Origin: Toxonevra muliebris
Lineage: Eukaryota; Arthropoda; Insecta; Diptera; Pallopteridae
Direction: 5' to 3'
DNA length: 64,000 nt
NCBI GenBank assembly: GCA_963691655.1
Contig: OY829329.1
Coordinates: forward strand, 6,958,708 to 7,022,707
The position numbers and the translations under genes were made by a program. Shown here in pieces: positions 22,346 through 33,773 of the stretch (the stretch's first letter is position 1; the number at the start of each line of letters is the position of its first letter). Below the pieces are notes generated by a model, which did not search any database, was not told where the DNA came from, and saw only the letters and a program-made list of their open reading frames with translations.

Positions 22346-23640
22346 ATCATGATTTATGAAAGAACAATAATGCACTAAGCTTTGTTCTTTGTAAAATAGT
22401 TACTATTGCGAAAAATTAATGCTTCCAAGAAGCAGTTTTAAAATAAAAGGGATAAATATAATATACAAAAACAAATGTAATTGTTTTGTGATATGTCTTA
22501 TTTAGTTATTGCGAAAGTAAATATTAATTTTAATTTGTCTTGCGAATTAAAATTATTTGTACAAAAGCTATTTCAATTTTCAGAGGTATTTGATTGTTGG
22601 TTGAGGGACTGTTTGCTCTTGCATTAGTATGGAAAATTAATTAGCAGCATAGCCTTCGCTTGCATTCCAACCTTGTCTTATTTAAGGACAACTCTCCGAG
22701 CATGATTTCCCATCCTTTTGCCAAACTCACATTAGACATTAAATGACTATAATTTTATCAGCAAATCATAATTTGCCTCACACACTAGCTCTTTTTCACT
22801 CTCACTACAGCAATGCCCTTCATCCAGTTTGCACGGAAAGAACTAATACTAAAACTTAATTGGCTTTCAATCACAAATTCATTTGGAAAATCAATTGATT
22901 GCTCTCAAGATTTCAAACATCTGTAGTAGTCTTGCTTGGCGGTTCTACGAGTATATGAAAGTCTATCAAAAATACATTAAAGATCTTTTAAGCTGAGATT
23001 CTGGCTCTAAGACATGTGTATATTTCAACCAAGAACGCAGATGTAAGGGTTAGAATAATGAGAAACAAGTAACCAAAAATGTCGTCAAGGATAGCAGGAG
23101 CAAGGCAGTATTTTAATACCACCATATTCGGGGCTCAAAGTCATGAAAGAAAGAATTAATGACTTCATATAACCGATAAGTTATCACGAAAGGCTGCGGC
23201 CAGGAAACCCATTATTTTTAAACACTTTTCTTGAAATTTAAATTCATACTATTAAAGAAGATTTAATGAGATGTGAAGGAAGTGCTTGAAGTTTTTACGA
23301 GGCTCAGATTCCCAGGCTTAGATAGTCTAAGCAACAGGCCTAACCACACAATAGCTTTACTTTCAGGGCAGTGCAGTGTTAAGGAAAGAGGGGAAAGGGA
23401 GGAGGGGGAGAAGAGAGGAGAAAGCAGCGCCCCACCTTTAAAATCTGCAAATACTACAAAAAACTTGACTGGTTAATTCGAAAAATGCGATGAAAACAAA
23501 GTGTTTGGTTTGCATTACTCTTTCCCTCTTCGCCCTAGTTGAGATCTTGCGCAGGTCTTAAAATTTAGGCATACTATAGAGTAATACCTGTTGATTCGAT
23601 CTAAAATAGAGACTTCATAGCCAGAGGTAAATTTGAAGGA
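20757..23640. other. AT-rich non-coding DNA
   Basis: No gene is recognised. Simple repeats include (AC)n near 22077-22096 and (TG)15 at 22311-22340. Open frames here are short and low-complexity. A weak LINE-like echo (SNRPNHTIALLSGQCSV, 23330-23385) may belong to the LINE fragment to the right. Confidence 0.5.
22311..22340 (+). repeat. (TG)n microsatellite
   Basis: About fifteen uninterrupted TG dinucleotides. Confidence 0.9.
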
Positions 23641-24349
23641 AGTCTTTATGACATTATTACTAGGTATTACTAGGAGATGATGCAGGTTAGTAGGGCTAAA
23701 TATTAACCCTGCAAAGACCACTATAGTTCCATTTACTAGGAAAAGATCACTCCTGCGCTGGATCCCGCGATATCATTAGCTAGGAAGGTTATACTACAAA
23801 AGCAAGAGGTAAACTATCTAGGTTTAGTTTTAGACAGTAAAGTCACATGAAAATCGCATGTTGAGTCAGTGACAAATAAAGCCACTCGTGCTCTAAGGAT
23901 ATGCAGCAGGTATGCTGGGAAAACTTGGGGATGTAAATCAAGTGTACTGCACTGGCTATATACAATAATGGTAAGGCCAATCATTGCATACGGAGCATTA
24001 GCGTGGGCAATGACAAACTCAACTAAAAACAGCCAAAGCAAAACTAGGAAAAGTTCAAAGGTTAGCATGTCTCTGTATAACGGGAGATGCGAACATGTCC
24101 GACTACTGCATTCTCACTCCATTACACCTCATAATAGACGGTGCCTCCAAGGCAGCAATCGTAAGAGTAATAAGAGATAAAAGGTTAACGGGGAGATCTA
24201 TAAGGCCTGAAAACCGAGATAACCCAGCGAAGGATAACTATCTCTTGGACTGTCCCCAGGACAGAATGGACAAACAATATAGTTATCGGAAACACATTGT
24301 TGCAAAACTTAGTAGTAAGAACGAATGGGAGGGTGTAGAATATAACTAT
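23640..24349 (+). mobile_element. degenerate R1/LOA/I-type LINE fragment (end of RT and thumb)
   Basis: The + strand encodes, with frameshifts, VGLNINPAKTTIVPFTRKRS (about 23685-23745), VNYLGLVLDSKVT (about 23811-23850), then NKATRALRICSRYAGKTWG, LHWLYTIMVRPIIAYGALAW (23872-24005) and a thumb/connection segment (TPLHLIIDGASKAAIVRVIR). These are the blocks after the FADD motif in RNase H-bearing insect LINEs. The fragment is cut at the right by the maT-like transposon at 24350. No intact frame remains. Confidence 0.75.
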
Positions 24350-25641
24350 ACAGGGTGACAATTGTAAAGTGACGCAAGTTCAATACTCTGCAGCAAGCTT
24401 TGCCATTTACCGTTACTTAAATTGAAAAAGCAAATTCATTCATCATTGGCTTTGCTTTTAATTTCATTTGAATTTTTGTTATTACATTTTGAAATTTCCA
24501 TAAAAATGGACAAGAAAAATATTCGTCGTGAAATTATGAAATTTCATTTAGCAAATTATAGTAGCCGTCAAATTGCAAAGGCTTTAAATTTGTCAAGTCG
24601 TACAGTAGACCGAGCCATTATTCGATATAATGAAACTGGAGGTTTTGGAGATAGAGACCGAGGAAAATTTTCAACAGTTGCCACTACTGGTTTAACAGAA
24701 AAAATTCGTAAACGAATCAAGCGAAATCCAAGGCACTCAATGAGAAAAGTCGCTAAGGAAGTGGGAGTAAACCGTGAAACAGTGCGAATCATTGCAAAAT
24801 CAAAGCTTAATCTTAAGCCGTACAAGCTCCGAAAAGCTCAAGATCTGACACAAAAAAAGAAAGATTTGCGACTGCAAAGATGCAAGGCGTTGCTACGCTC
24901 CTCCGTGTTAAAAAATGTTGAAAATATCTTGTTTACAGATGAAAAAATTTTCACGGTTGAACAACATTTCAATGCGCAAAATGACCGAATGTGGCTAACA
25001 TCATCATCGCAACAAAATAGGACTGTTGGCCGAGTTCAAAAGCCAGCTTCCGTTATGGTATGGGCTGGAGTTTCCGCTAATGCCAGAACCCCTCTAATAT
25101 TCGTTGAAAAGGGTGTTAAAATTGACCAGGTTGTTGTTTATCGGAGCATTTTAAATGAACATGTTCTTCCCTGGGCCCAAGATACATTTGGAAATGAAAA
25201 CTGGACTTTCCAGCAAGATTCTGCACCTTCCCACATGGCAAAATTAACGCAAACATGGCTAAAAGACAATTTTTCTGGATTCATAACATCTCAAGAATGG
25301 CCACCATACTCCCCAGACTTAAATCCAATGGACTACTCTATTTGGAGTATTTTAGAGAGTAAGACCTGTGCATCTCAACACCACAGTCTGGAGTCGCTGA
25401 CAAATTCATTAGAGAAAGCCTGGACTGAAATTGATCAGGAAGTCCTGCGGCGAACAGTCCTACGATTTCCGGATCGATTGAAGGCATGTATGCAGGCTAA
25501 AGGAGGTTATATTGAATGAGGTGGGGTTCAAATGAATGCTTATATATTCAGCAATGTTAACACTTAATTGTACTTAATGGAAGTACGTCCTTTTGAAAAT
25601 AACTGCTGAAATGTGTGCGTCACTTTACGATTGTCACCCTG
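24350..25641 (+). mobile_element. maT-like (DD37D) Tc1/mariner transposon, apparently complete
   Basis: The ends match as terminal inverted repeats: CAGGGTGACAATTGTAAAGT at 24352 is mirrored by ACTTTACGATTGTCACCCTG ending at 25639, with one mismatch, and TA lies on each side. The element is about 1.29 kb and contains one uninterrupted transposase ORF. Short untranslated stretches flank the ORF. Intact ends plus an intact frame make it a candidate autonomous copy. It inserted into older LINE debris. Confidence 0.9.
24506..25519 (+). CDS. maT-family DD37D transposase
   Basis: This 337-aa ORF would cut and paste the element at TA sites. I take the ATG at 24506 (MDKKNIRREIMKF), because the upstream open stretch begins only at a TTG and is hydrophobic without family character. 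Residues about 1-110 hold two helix-turn-helix segments (NYSSRQIAKALNLSSRTVDR and HSMRKVAKEVGVNRETV). The catalytic triad is Asp145 (LFTDEKIF), Asp238 (WTFQQDSAPSH) and Asp276 (YSPDLNPMD), with 37 residues between the last two, the DD37D signature of the maT group. The C-terminus (FPDRLKACMQAKGGYIE) is the normal family end. No stop or frameshift is seen. The length is typical of the superfamily. Confidence 0.9.
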   Translation: MDKKNIRREIMKFHLANYSSRQIAKALNLSSRTVDRAIIRYNETGGFGDRDRGKFSTVATTGLTEKIRKRIKRNPRHSMRKVAKEVGVNRETVRIIAKSKLNLKPYKLRKAQDLTQKKKDLRLQRCKALLRSSVLKNVENILFTDEKIFTVEQHFNAQNDRMWLTSSSQQNRTVGRVQKPASVMVWAGVSANARTPLIFVEKGVKIDQVVVYRSILNEHVLPWAQDTFGNENWTFQQDSAPSHMAKLTQTWLKDNFSGFITSQEWPPYSPDLNPMDYSIWSILESKTCASQHHSLESLTNSLEKAWTEIDQEVLRRTVLRFPDRLKACMQAKGGYIE

Positions 25642-26206
25642 TACACTCAAAGTATACACGATTAAGTAGCATACAGATGGATCACGAACTGAAGATGGAA
25701 CTGGTTCAGGAGTATTTGGGCCAAAAATCAAACACTCTGATCCGATGGGGGAATATCCTAGCATCTTTCAAGCTGAAATTTCTGCAATCAATATATATGT
25801 GTGCAATTCTACCTGAACAGGAAGTACAAACGGTAAGGCAGCCATTCAAGCTCTATGTTCCTTTGAGATCACCTCTAAAATGATGTACACACATTCATCT
25901 CAATTCCGTTTTTTTTTTTTTTTAATTTTTATCTTACATGCTGAATTGAACATTCCTAGTCCAATAGATAATGAAGTATGAGAGCATATTCTCCTGTATT
26001 GAGGAATTCTCACTCTCAAAAGAGAAACGCATTTGAGAGGTTGCCGCCCTTGAAGCCACAGCTCATACTAAATTCTCTTGTGGAGATAGATTTAGTTGAA
26101 TAGTTTTTCATCCTTTTCTACATACAATTACACCTGATCTGACTAATGTCCTACATATTATTATTGAGTATATTCAGAAAATATCAAAATTCTCTGAAGT
26201 GTACTA
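25642..26206. other. LINE-debris flank and non-coding sequence
   Basis: The first part (about 25642-25885) can be read on + as possible RNase H/LINE remnant (YTDGSRTEDGTGSGVFGPKI-like residues in a mixed frame), consistent with continuation of the LINE fragment interrupted by the transposon. The rest shows nothing recognisable. Confidence 0.4.
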
Positions 26207-26814
26207 AAGGGTTTTCCATTGACCAGAATGAGCTTCATCCCTGAAGATGATTTTTCGATGAAATTCTTAATTTTCTTCAAGCCCAATTGGAGAAGTTTCG
26301 GCATTTCAAATGATCAGGTGGCTTTAGTTCTTGAGTCAATTTCATCTTGTAAGCATGTGTACCAAGATCTTTTTGCAAAATACGCCACAGTATCGTTCGA
26401 GTGATGCCCAATTCTTGAGAACGACGTGGAATCGACTGATTTGGGTCATTTTGAATCGATACACTTACGGCTGCGATATTTTCTTCGCTTCGAGCGGTAC
26501 GACGTGTCTTTGGCACCGGAACATTCAATAGTGAAAATGTGAATTCAAATTTATCCACTATAGCATGCACAGCCTGTCGGGTGGGACGATTATTACGACC
26601 GAAAATTGGAGAAAGCGCTCTTAAAGTAGCGACCACCGACTCAGAATTTCGGTAGTAATTTTTAATAATTTCCAAACGTTTCTGGTTCGTGAACTTAACC
26701 ATGATGAAAATGTTGACTTTAACTAACCTTTTGACATTGACAGTTCATTAAAAAAGTTTAAAGGTGCGTTCATATAAAGATACGAAATTGTTATGTCCTT
26801 AATGGAAAACTCTT
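26207..26814 (-). mobile_element. internally deleted mariner-like element keeping the HTH half
   Basis: The left end AAGGGTTTTCCATT (26207-26220) and the right end AATGGAAAACTCTT (26801-26814) are inverted copies with one mismatch, flanked by TA (26205-26206, 26815-26816). At 608 bp the element is about half of a full-length one. The minus strand keeps the transposase N-terminus and loses the catalytic core, apart from a frameshifted trace of the first catalytic block (FHRKIIFxDEAHF-like, about 26225-26265). Confidence 0.8.
26277..26702 (-). CDS. HTH-only truncated transposase
   Basis: This 141-codon frame starts at the ATG at 26700-26702 (MVKFTNQKRLEIIKNYYRNS). It matches the DNA-binding region of a widespread IS630/mariner-type transposase family: FTNxxRLEIIKxYYRNSESV, LRALSPIFGRNNRPTRQAV, then RSEENIAAV and LGITRTILWRILQKDLGTHAYKMKLTQELKP. 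It stops right before the catalytic domain. The frame is clean although the element is deleted. A DNA-binding-only product could in principle compete with full transposase, but a chance remnant is just as likely. No DDE residue is present. Confidence 0.7.
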   Translation of the reverse strand: MVKFTNQKRLEIIKNYYRNSESVVATLRALSPIFGRNNRPTRQAVHAIVDKFEFTFSLLNVPVPKTRRTARSEENIAAVSVSIQNDPNQSIPRRSQELGITRTILWRILQKDLGTHAYKMKLTQELKPPDHLKCRNFSNWA

Positions 26815-26816
26815 TA

Positions 26817-28749
26817 CATACAGATCATTGGGTATATGTGAGTTAAGCAGAACGCTATCTCAATCTCTGAACTCTTAATGAATGATGTAAGATTTTGGCG
26901 GTTAGCGGGAATGCTGATAAACTAGTCCTGAGCTTATTAACTTTTATATTTACCTATTTCTTTTTTGAAATTTCGCTAACGATTTCAAAACAATGAGGAT
27001 AACAATCAGTGAACATTCTTGCAGTATCAAATTTTAGTCAATTTAAAATTTCACATAACACTGAATGCATTGCATGAATGAAATTGCACAGTAAATATTT
27101 ACAATATGTTTTCTCTAATTTTGTTGTTACCAAAAAACTTTTTATATTCCTTCCTGGTTTATTGTTGTATGTATGCTTCAAAATAATTTGCATAAAAATA
27201 AAATGACAAATGCTGCAAGTTTGCTTATACATTGCGAAATTTGAACAGAGTGAAATACATATTTAATATGGAATATTAAATATATCCTTTACATACTATT
27301 TCAATATGTATTTAGCTATAAGCAAGTGCGAGTAGAGAGGAGTAGAGAGAAGAGTATGAATTTCCGACATATATTTTTTCTACTTATTTGCTATAGAATG
27401 AAAAATTGCGTAGGTTTTCCAGGCAATTTGTAAATGAACTTTATCATGAAAATCATAAAATGTTTACAATGCAATTTAAAGAAATATTTTTGAATTGTTT
27501 TTTAATGAAATCGAATTAAATTCTTAGATATTTTAATTAACTTCATGTAGCTAGTGCTAGTACTTAAAATTCGAACATTATTTACTATAGAAAAATACTA
27601 AAATTATAATCTAATCTCATTTTTCATTGCTCAATATATTTTTCTAGATATAATTTTCGAGAAAACTTAACCATGTCATTTGTTTAATCACATTGTCACA
27701 TTGAGTTGAAAGTTGAAGCTCATCATTAAAATCGCCCTCATCTTTCTTGCTTACTTACTCTTTTGTATATCTTGCAAAACTAGTCATCCATCCATAAGCA
27801 TATTTTTACATTTTTTGGCATTTTTCCAATGCCATTTGATATCCATAGATGCAGTGCCTCTATGTAGGTATGTATATATTTTGCTTATGAACTTATCTGT
27901 GCTGACATATGATTTTTGTGTCAATTGAACCTTGGTAAATGTAAACTTGTGTGAATATGTAAATTGTTCATTAAAATAGATTGTAAAGTACTTTCCAGTA
28001 AATCGTGTGCACTAGTAGAACATTGATGATAAATTAAGTTGCCTTTGATTTTTGTTTTTTCTTTTTTTTATGCAGTTTAGTTTATGTTAAATTGACCATG
28101 TTGATGATATACGATTATTTTCTATACTTTTTAGCTTAGTGCTAATCATGGTAATAGAGTGTTAAGCTTCAAAAGAAGTCAATTGAAAATCAAAGTCTAA
28201 AAGTGTTAAATAAATTACCTATCATCTACATACATATATTGGATAAAGCTGTTTGGAAATGACTTATATGGAGTAAAGCATTGAGAGATTTGTTTTTATA
28301 GTCTTTACTAAAAATACTTTGAAATGAGACCAATGAAAGGAGTTGGAGTGTTAGTGTGCAAGTAACAAATGTTAATTTTAAACAACTTGACCTCAGATAT
28401 CGAATCTCTAGCTCTTTAAATTCATTGACTTTCCCATTAATTGAGTTGACTTGGCTTTCACCGACTTTAATTTTAGACCATAGTAGCAAAAAAAAACTTA
28501 ACATCCTGATCTATAGCTTTCTAAATCAAAAAATTTCACCACCCACAATAACTTCTTTCTGTATAAAACTACCCTTACTCAGCTGAAAAAACACTATTCG
28601 AATTTTTTATTAATATCTTTTACGTACCACATGACGTATGAGTAACAAAATTTCTTTGATAAATAAATTGCGCTAATATTAGAGTAGAGTAGTGCTGGAC
28701 AATAACTTTTTTCAGCCAAAATGTTTAGCACATTATACTCTTTTAGTAT
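26817..28749. other. AT-rich non-coding DNA
   Basis: No gene is recognised. Contains the dispersed motif CCACATGACGTATGAGTAAC at 28627-28646. Short frames at 28226-28586 lack any family signature. Confidence 0.5.
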
Positions 28750-29230
28750 TTAACCCTTTTATGCCCGATGTTGCCTATAAGAAACATTCACTTTGATGTG
28801 GCACAAAATACATACACAGGTGTTTAACAAATTTTTCTAGTAATAATATATGCATTCAGTTGTGTTAGGTATTCTTCATGTTTTCTGGTTGCCGAACATT
28901 TGAAATTTCGTAATTTTGATATTTTTTATAAATTTTTTTGTCTTTGAAGTCAAGTCAAAAACCTTTAAACTATTACTAAGCGATAATTTTTATTGTAAAA
29001 AATATTTATGAAAGACCAGAGAATATGAAAATACAATAATTTGAGAAAGAGCTCTATCCAGTTGTTGACTACAGCTCAATAGCTATGTTTTTATCCTTAA
29101 CATAAGACAAACAAATAAATATAGAGGACTGAGATTTGGTATGTTGGTTGTGAATGTCCTCAGTAACCATAAATTTTAGTACTACAGATTTCTATCATTC
29201 CTCATTAAAATACGAGCATTAAAGGGTTAA
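28750..29230. mobile_element. piggyBac-type MITE flanked by TTAA
   Basis: TTAACCCTTTTATGCCCG at 28750 is mirrored by CGAGCATTAAAGGGTTAA ending at 29230. TTAA sits at both ends, as expected for piggyBac target duplications. The 481-bp interior has no ORF. The nearly identical motif TACNACATGACGTATGAGTA flanks it on both sides. Confidence 0.7.
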
Positions 29231-29299
29231 CTATCTTTCATGTACTACATGACGTATGAGTAACATTTTATTCAAAAATTACAAATATATTTTTATATA

Positions 29300-29700
29300 T
29301 ATAATCGTAGAGTTTTGTGTGTATGTCATCGTGTAACTTCTGAACGACTGGGCCGATTGAAGTCATATTTCCAAAATATATTTTCTTAGGGGGAGGAAGG
29401 TTCATAGCTATTCATAATGGCTTTTAGTGAAGTGGGCGTGGCACCTCTCATAAAATCCTAATAGTTTTTTGGGTATATCTAAAGAACCATTTATAGCACA
29501 GTACAGAAATTTGGTATAATAACGAGAATTGACAATGCCATGCTACAACAAAAATATGGGTGGGACTGACAAAGGGGGTGTGGCACCTTCCATATAACCT
29601 GAATTTCCATTATAAGATACATATCATAGGAGCCATTTATGGTACGGTACTAAAATTTAGATTCCTTCAGTTTGTAGAATTAGTGGGACCATGCTCCTTT
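29300..29700 (+). repeat. degenerate ~140-bp tandem duplication
   Basis: GGGCGTGGCACCTCTCATA (about 29433) and GGGTGTGGCACCTTCCATAT (about 29576) each precede GGAGCCATTTATGG/AGAACCATTTATAG and a GAATT…CCATGC block. Two diverged copies of one unit are visible. The family is not recognised. Confidence 0.6.
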
Positions 29701-30260
29701 TTTATTTTCTACTACTATTTCAACTACTAATTCTACTACTATTTTAAACTTCCTTCATTTTGCTGAATTAGTGGGACCTTGCTCCTTTTTTATTTTCTAC
29801 TACTACTTTTAAACTCCTTTTTTTCTGCAAATTTTTTGTTATTTTCTACTACTTTTTCAACCAATACTTTATACTACTTTTTTAGTACTTTTTTCTACTA
29901 CTTTTTTAATAAATTTTTTCTTATTTTCTACTACTGCTTTCTACTATTTTTTACTAATATTTCTTACTAATATTTTTTACTACTTTTTTACAGTTTTTTC
30001 CACTACTATTTTTTACTATTATTTCTACCACTCTTTCTACTCCATTGTTACTATTTTTGTACTATTGCGTTCAACTATTTTTCAACTACTTTTTCTGCTA
30101 CCTTTTTACTACTTCTTTACAACAATTTGTAATACTATTTTCTATTCTTTTTCCTACTACCTTTTCTACTACTATTTTTTTCTAATTTTTTGCAGCTATT
30201 TTCTTCCACTTTTTCCATTCCTTTTTCTACTATAATTTCTACTACTTTATGAAATATCTT
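29701..30260 (+). repeat. degenerate TTTTCTACTAC simple repeat
   Basis: The segment is dominated by T runs and CTACTA units on the + strand, very poor in G. It grades into the polypyrimidine tract to the right. Confidence 0.75.
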
Positions 30261-30312
30261 AAAACACTGCCTAGCTATCTTAAAATCCGATAGGTGGCGC
30301 TGTAACAAATTC

Positions 30313-31090
30313 TATTTGTTTCTTTCTCTTTCCTCGTTCTTTTTTCTTTCCTCTTCCTTTCATTTCCCCCTCCTCCTTCTTCATTTTTCCTTTCCCCCCT
30401 TTTTCTTATATTCTATTTCTTTCTTTCCCTTTCCTTCCTCGTTCTTTTTTCTTTCCTCTTCCTTTTATTTCCTTCCCTTCCTTTTCCTTCCTTTTCTTTC
30501 TTATTCCTTCCTTTTCCTTCTCTTTCCTTCCTTTTCCATCTTTTTTCTTCCTTTTCATTTCTTTTTTCTTCTTTTTTCCTTTATTTTCCCTCTTCCTTCT
30601 TCATTTATCCTTTCCTTTCCCCCATTCTTCTTCCTTTTCTTCATCTTTCTTCATTTTTCCCTTCCTTTTCCTTCCCTTTCCTTCCTTTACTTTCTCTTTC
30701 CTTCCTTTTCCTTCCTGCTCCTTCCTTTTTTCCTTTTTATTCCTTTTCCTTCCTCTTTCTTCATCTTTTCCTTCCTATCTCTCCTTGTTCCTTCCTTTTC
30801 ATTCTTTTCTTCTTCCTTTTTCTTTCATTTTCCTTCCTCCTCCTTCCCTTTTCCTTTCCCTCCTTTTCCTTCCCTTCCGTTTTTTATCTTTCCTTTTCCT
30901 TCCTCCTACTTTCTTTTCCTTTCTTTACTTTTCTTTTTTCCCTTCTTTTTCTTCTTAAACTTTCATATTTTCTTTCTTTTTCCTTCCTTTTTCTTTCTTT
31001 TCCTTACTTTTCCTGCCTTTCATCCCCTCTCTTCCCTTGCCTTTCCTCCCCTCTCTTCCCTTGCCTTTCCTCCCCTTTTCCCACTTTCTA
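30313..31090 (+). repeat. ~780-bp polypyrimidine tract (TTCCTTTTCC-like)
   Basis: The + strand is almost purely C and T, built from CTTCCTTTTCC and TTCTTC units, with only a handful of A or G. It creates a 259-codon open frame of Phe/Ser/Leu/Pro that is an artefact of composition. Such tracts can form triplex DNA. Confidence 0.9.
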
Positions 31091-33773
31091 CCTGAAATAA
31101 AGTTAAAATTTAAATTAATCAAGAAGATCCTTTTTAAAAGAAACCAGTAAGGATTAGTAACCTGAAGAGCATGCTTTGTACAGCAGGCCATGAAATCTCT
31201 CTGAATAATTAGCTCTGACTTTAAGCATACAGATTCATTGAAGCTGCAGTTCTTTTGGATAATTTCCTTAAGATTTTCTCATTCTTTCCCTTTATCTTTT
31301 TTTTCCATATTTCTGCTTCCTATCTACTTTTTAACCAAACATAAACTCAAGCTTTATATAATGAATCTGTCTTTGAATATTGCAAGTATTTTTTAGAAGC
31401 ATCTTTCATTTTTTTTTTTTTTCATTTGTATACGAAACAAAAACCCCTTGCTTTGTTGTAATCTTTTCTTTACCGCCTACACAATTCTAAAGAAATTTCT
31501 TTGATTATTTTCTTATTTTCTATGTACAATTAGAATTCTGTGTTGTACAACACGACGTATGAGTGACATATTTTCTTTGGTTTTCAATTTGATGAAGCTG
31601 TTTTATTTTTGTTTTTTTTTTTCTTCATAAATTAATACCTTGAATGTCTGGTTACATTTCACATAAATCTGGTTACCTTTCAGAATATAACAAAACTTCT
31701 TTGAAGTTTTCTTTTACTTGTAATAAATAATAATATCAAAAGTACAAGCTTTTTTGCAAAATATTTTATGGAATAGTGTTTCTGTTTGGCTTCTAATTAA
31801 AACATAATTTGCTTTATTTGAAAAAAGATTAAGTGCTTTCATGATGTTCTTTATAACCTTATCAAAAAAAAAAAGAGAGAGAAAATTATTAGTTTTTTTA
31901 TAAGCTCCGAGGAAAAAGAAAAATAGTATCTTTGGCTACTTATCCTTAATGCTGCAACTTTTTTATGCTTAAGGTTTTCTTTTTCGTTTTACACATTAAC
32001 TATCTAATTAAAAATACTAAAGCAAATACGATTTTATTTTAAAGTGGCAGCAACAGTAGTGACAAATGACATCTATTCTCAAGAGTAATTAGCAGAATTT
32101 TATATTATACACTCTACTAAATAAATGCTATGCGTTATTGAATTAAAATGAATGTATTATTTAGAGCTATATATATATATGTATGTAGGTACTGTGCATG
32201 TATGCGTGCATACCCACTCACAAAGCTCTGGAAAATTCAACGAAAAAAACAAAACAGAAATTGAATTCCTTTGAATTGACTGATTCACACACACACACAC
32301 ATACATACATATATACACAAATCAGGATAGAGAAAGTCAGGAGGGGTTTTAGTACGTAGGTACACTGGAGTGTGAATCGTGCATGCTGTACAGCACGGGG
32401 CTGCCAGTATCTATGAAGATTTCCCCTACCATTGTCGCATACAAAAAAAAAAAAAAAAAAAACATATATACACAGAAACACAAACTCACACTCAAACACA
32501 TTTTCCAATGGACTCAGCTCCGGTTGCAAATATTACCATTTCCGTTTCCATTTGATGCGCATTTATTATTGACTTAGTATACAAAATGTTGTTGCATATA
32601 TATGTACATACCTACATGAATACATATATGTATTCGTGCATATATGTATGTATCTCTGAAAGACGTAAGAAGGATTGAATATGTATGTATGTATGTATGC
32701 ATGCAAGTTAAGCCCAAAAGTACTTGTGTGTATGCTTTAGTTATTGTTGTCTTAGTTACTGCTGCATTTCATTTTACTCCCCACACACACACACACAAAT
32801 ACACACACTCTCCTCCAAAAAACACAAAAAAAAAAAAAAGAAAAGAAAAACAAAAAATCCCACGAATGACGTCAAAAGCAACAGTTACCAGTATTTACTG
32901 TTGTTGTTCAGTGGTGGTGTTGCTGCTGGTTACTGTTGGTGGTTGTGCTTGCTGGTGATGGTGATGACTGGATATTGCTTACTTACGCTTGTTTGGCTTG
33001 CTTTGGTGTTGCTCTATGGTATTGTTATTTCCGCATTTTCAATTCACTTCAAAATTTCCATCCAACGCCATCATCTGCAACAATGGCGGCGACGACGCCA
33101 CCAACAACGGAAACCTGAATTTTGTTAGTATTAATGAGAGAAGCAGCAGCAGCAGCAGCAACAGCAACACAGCATTGAACTGTAGAGCTGCCAAGTTTGG
33201 TTTGTTGTTTCTTTTATTATTTCATTTGCTTCTTGTCTTCTATTTTTGTTTATATTTTTTAATTCATGAATTCATCTATACAAAATATTTCTATTGAATA
33301 TTTTTTCCTCAATTTTTTATTTATTCTAGGAATTCAAACGCTTATTTTACTAAGAGTTTTTAAAAGTTTCTCACACAATTACTTTTTTTTCAAGTTTTTC
33401 TTTTGCTGCTGCTTCTGCTCCTGCTCCTTTTTTTTCTTTATATTTTTCTTCTTAATTAAAAATTCTTGCAGCAATTGTTTCTTTTCTCTTTTTCTTTATT
33501 GTATACTATTAATATATGTGCATTTTATTTTAAAATTGTATGCAATATTAAGTTACTCATACGCAGTGTGGTGCTCGGTGCTTGTATTTATTTCTTGAAA
33601 GTTTTCTTCCAAAAAACAAAAACGATTTCTTCCAATTGGTAAAGTAAGGCAAAAAGATTTTAAAGAACTTGTTTTTTTTCTTTTTGAAATATTTATGAGT
33701 TTTCGTTTTGTTGCTTGAAAAGTGGAAAAAGTTTTATAACTGTATTTTGTATAAATATGTGTAAATTTTTTCT
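31091..33773. other. AT-rich non-coding DNA with microsatellites
   Basis: No gene is recognised. Motif GACGTATGAGTGAC near 31554; a weaker reversed copy near 33551-33571. (CA)n near 32287-32300 and 32783-32800, ATGT near 32682-32703, poly-A at 32444-32462, and a CAG run near 33143-33165. The short overlapping frames at 32.6-33.3 kb are low complexity. Confidence 0.5.

Noticed and set aside
24422..24505. Longer maT transposase starting upstream at TTG
   Set aside because: The added residues are hydrophobic and unlike the family; the ATG at 24506 gives the normal N-terminus.
30316..31095. 259-codon Phe/Ser/Leu-rich open frame
   Set aside because: Pure consequence of the polypyrimidine tract; no domain, and composition explains the absence of stops.
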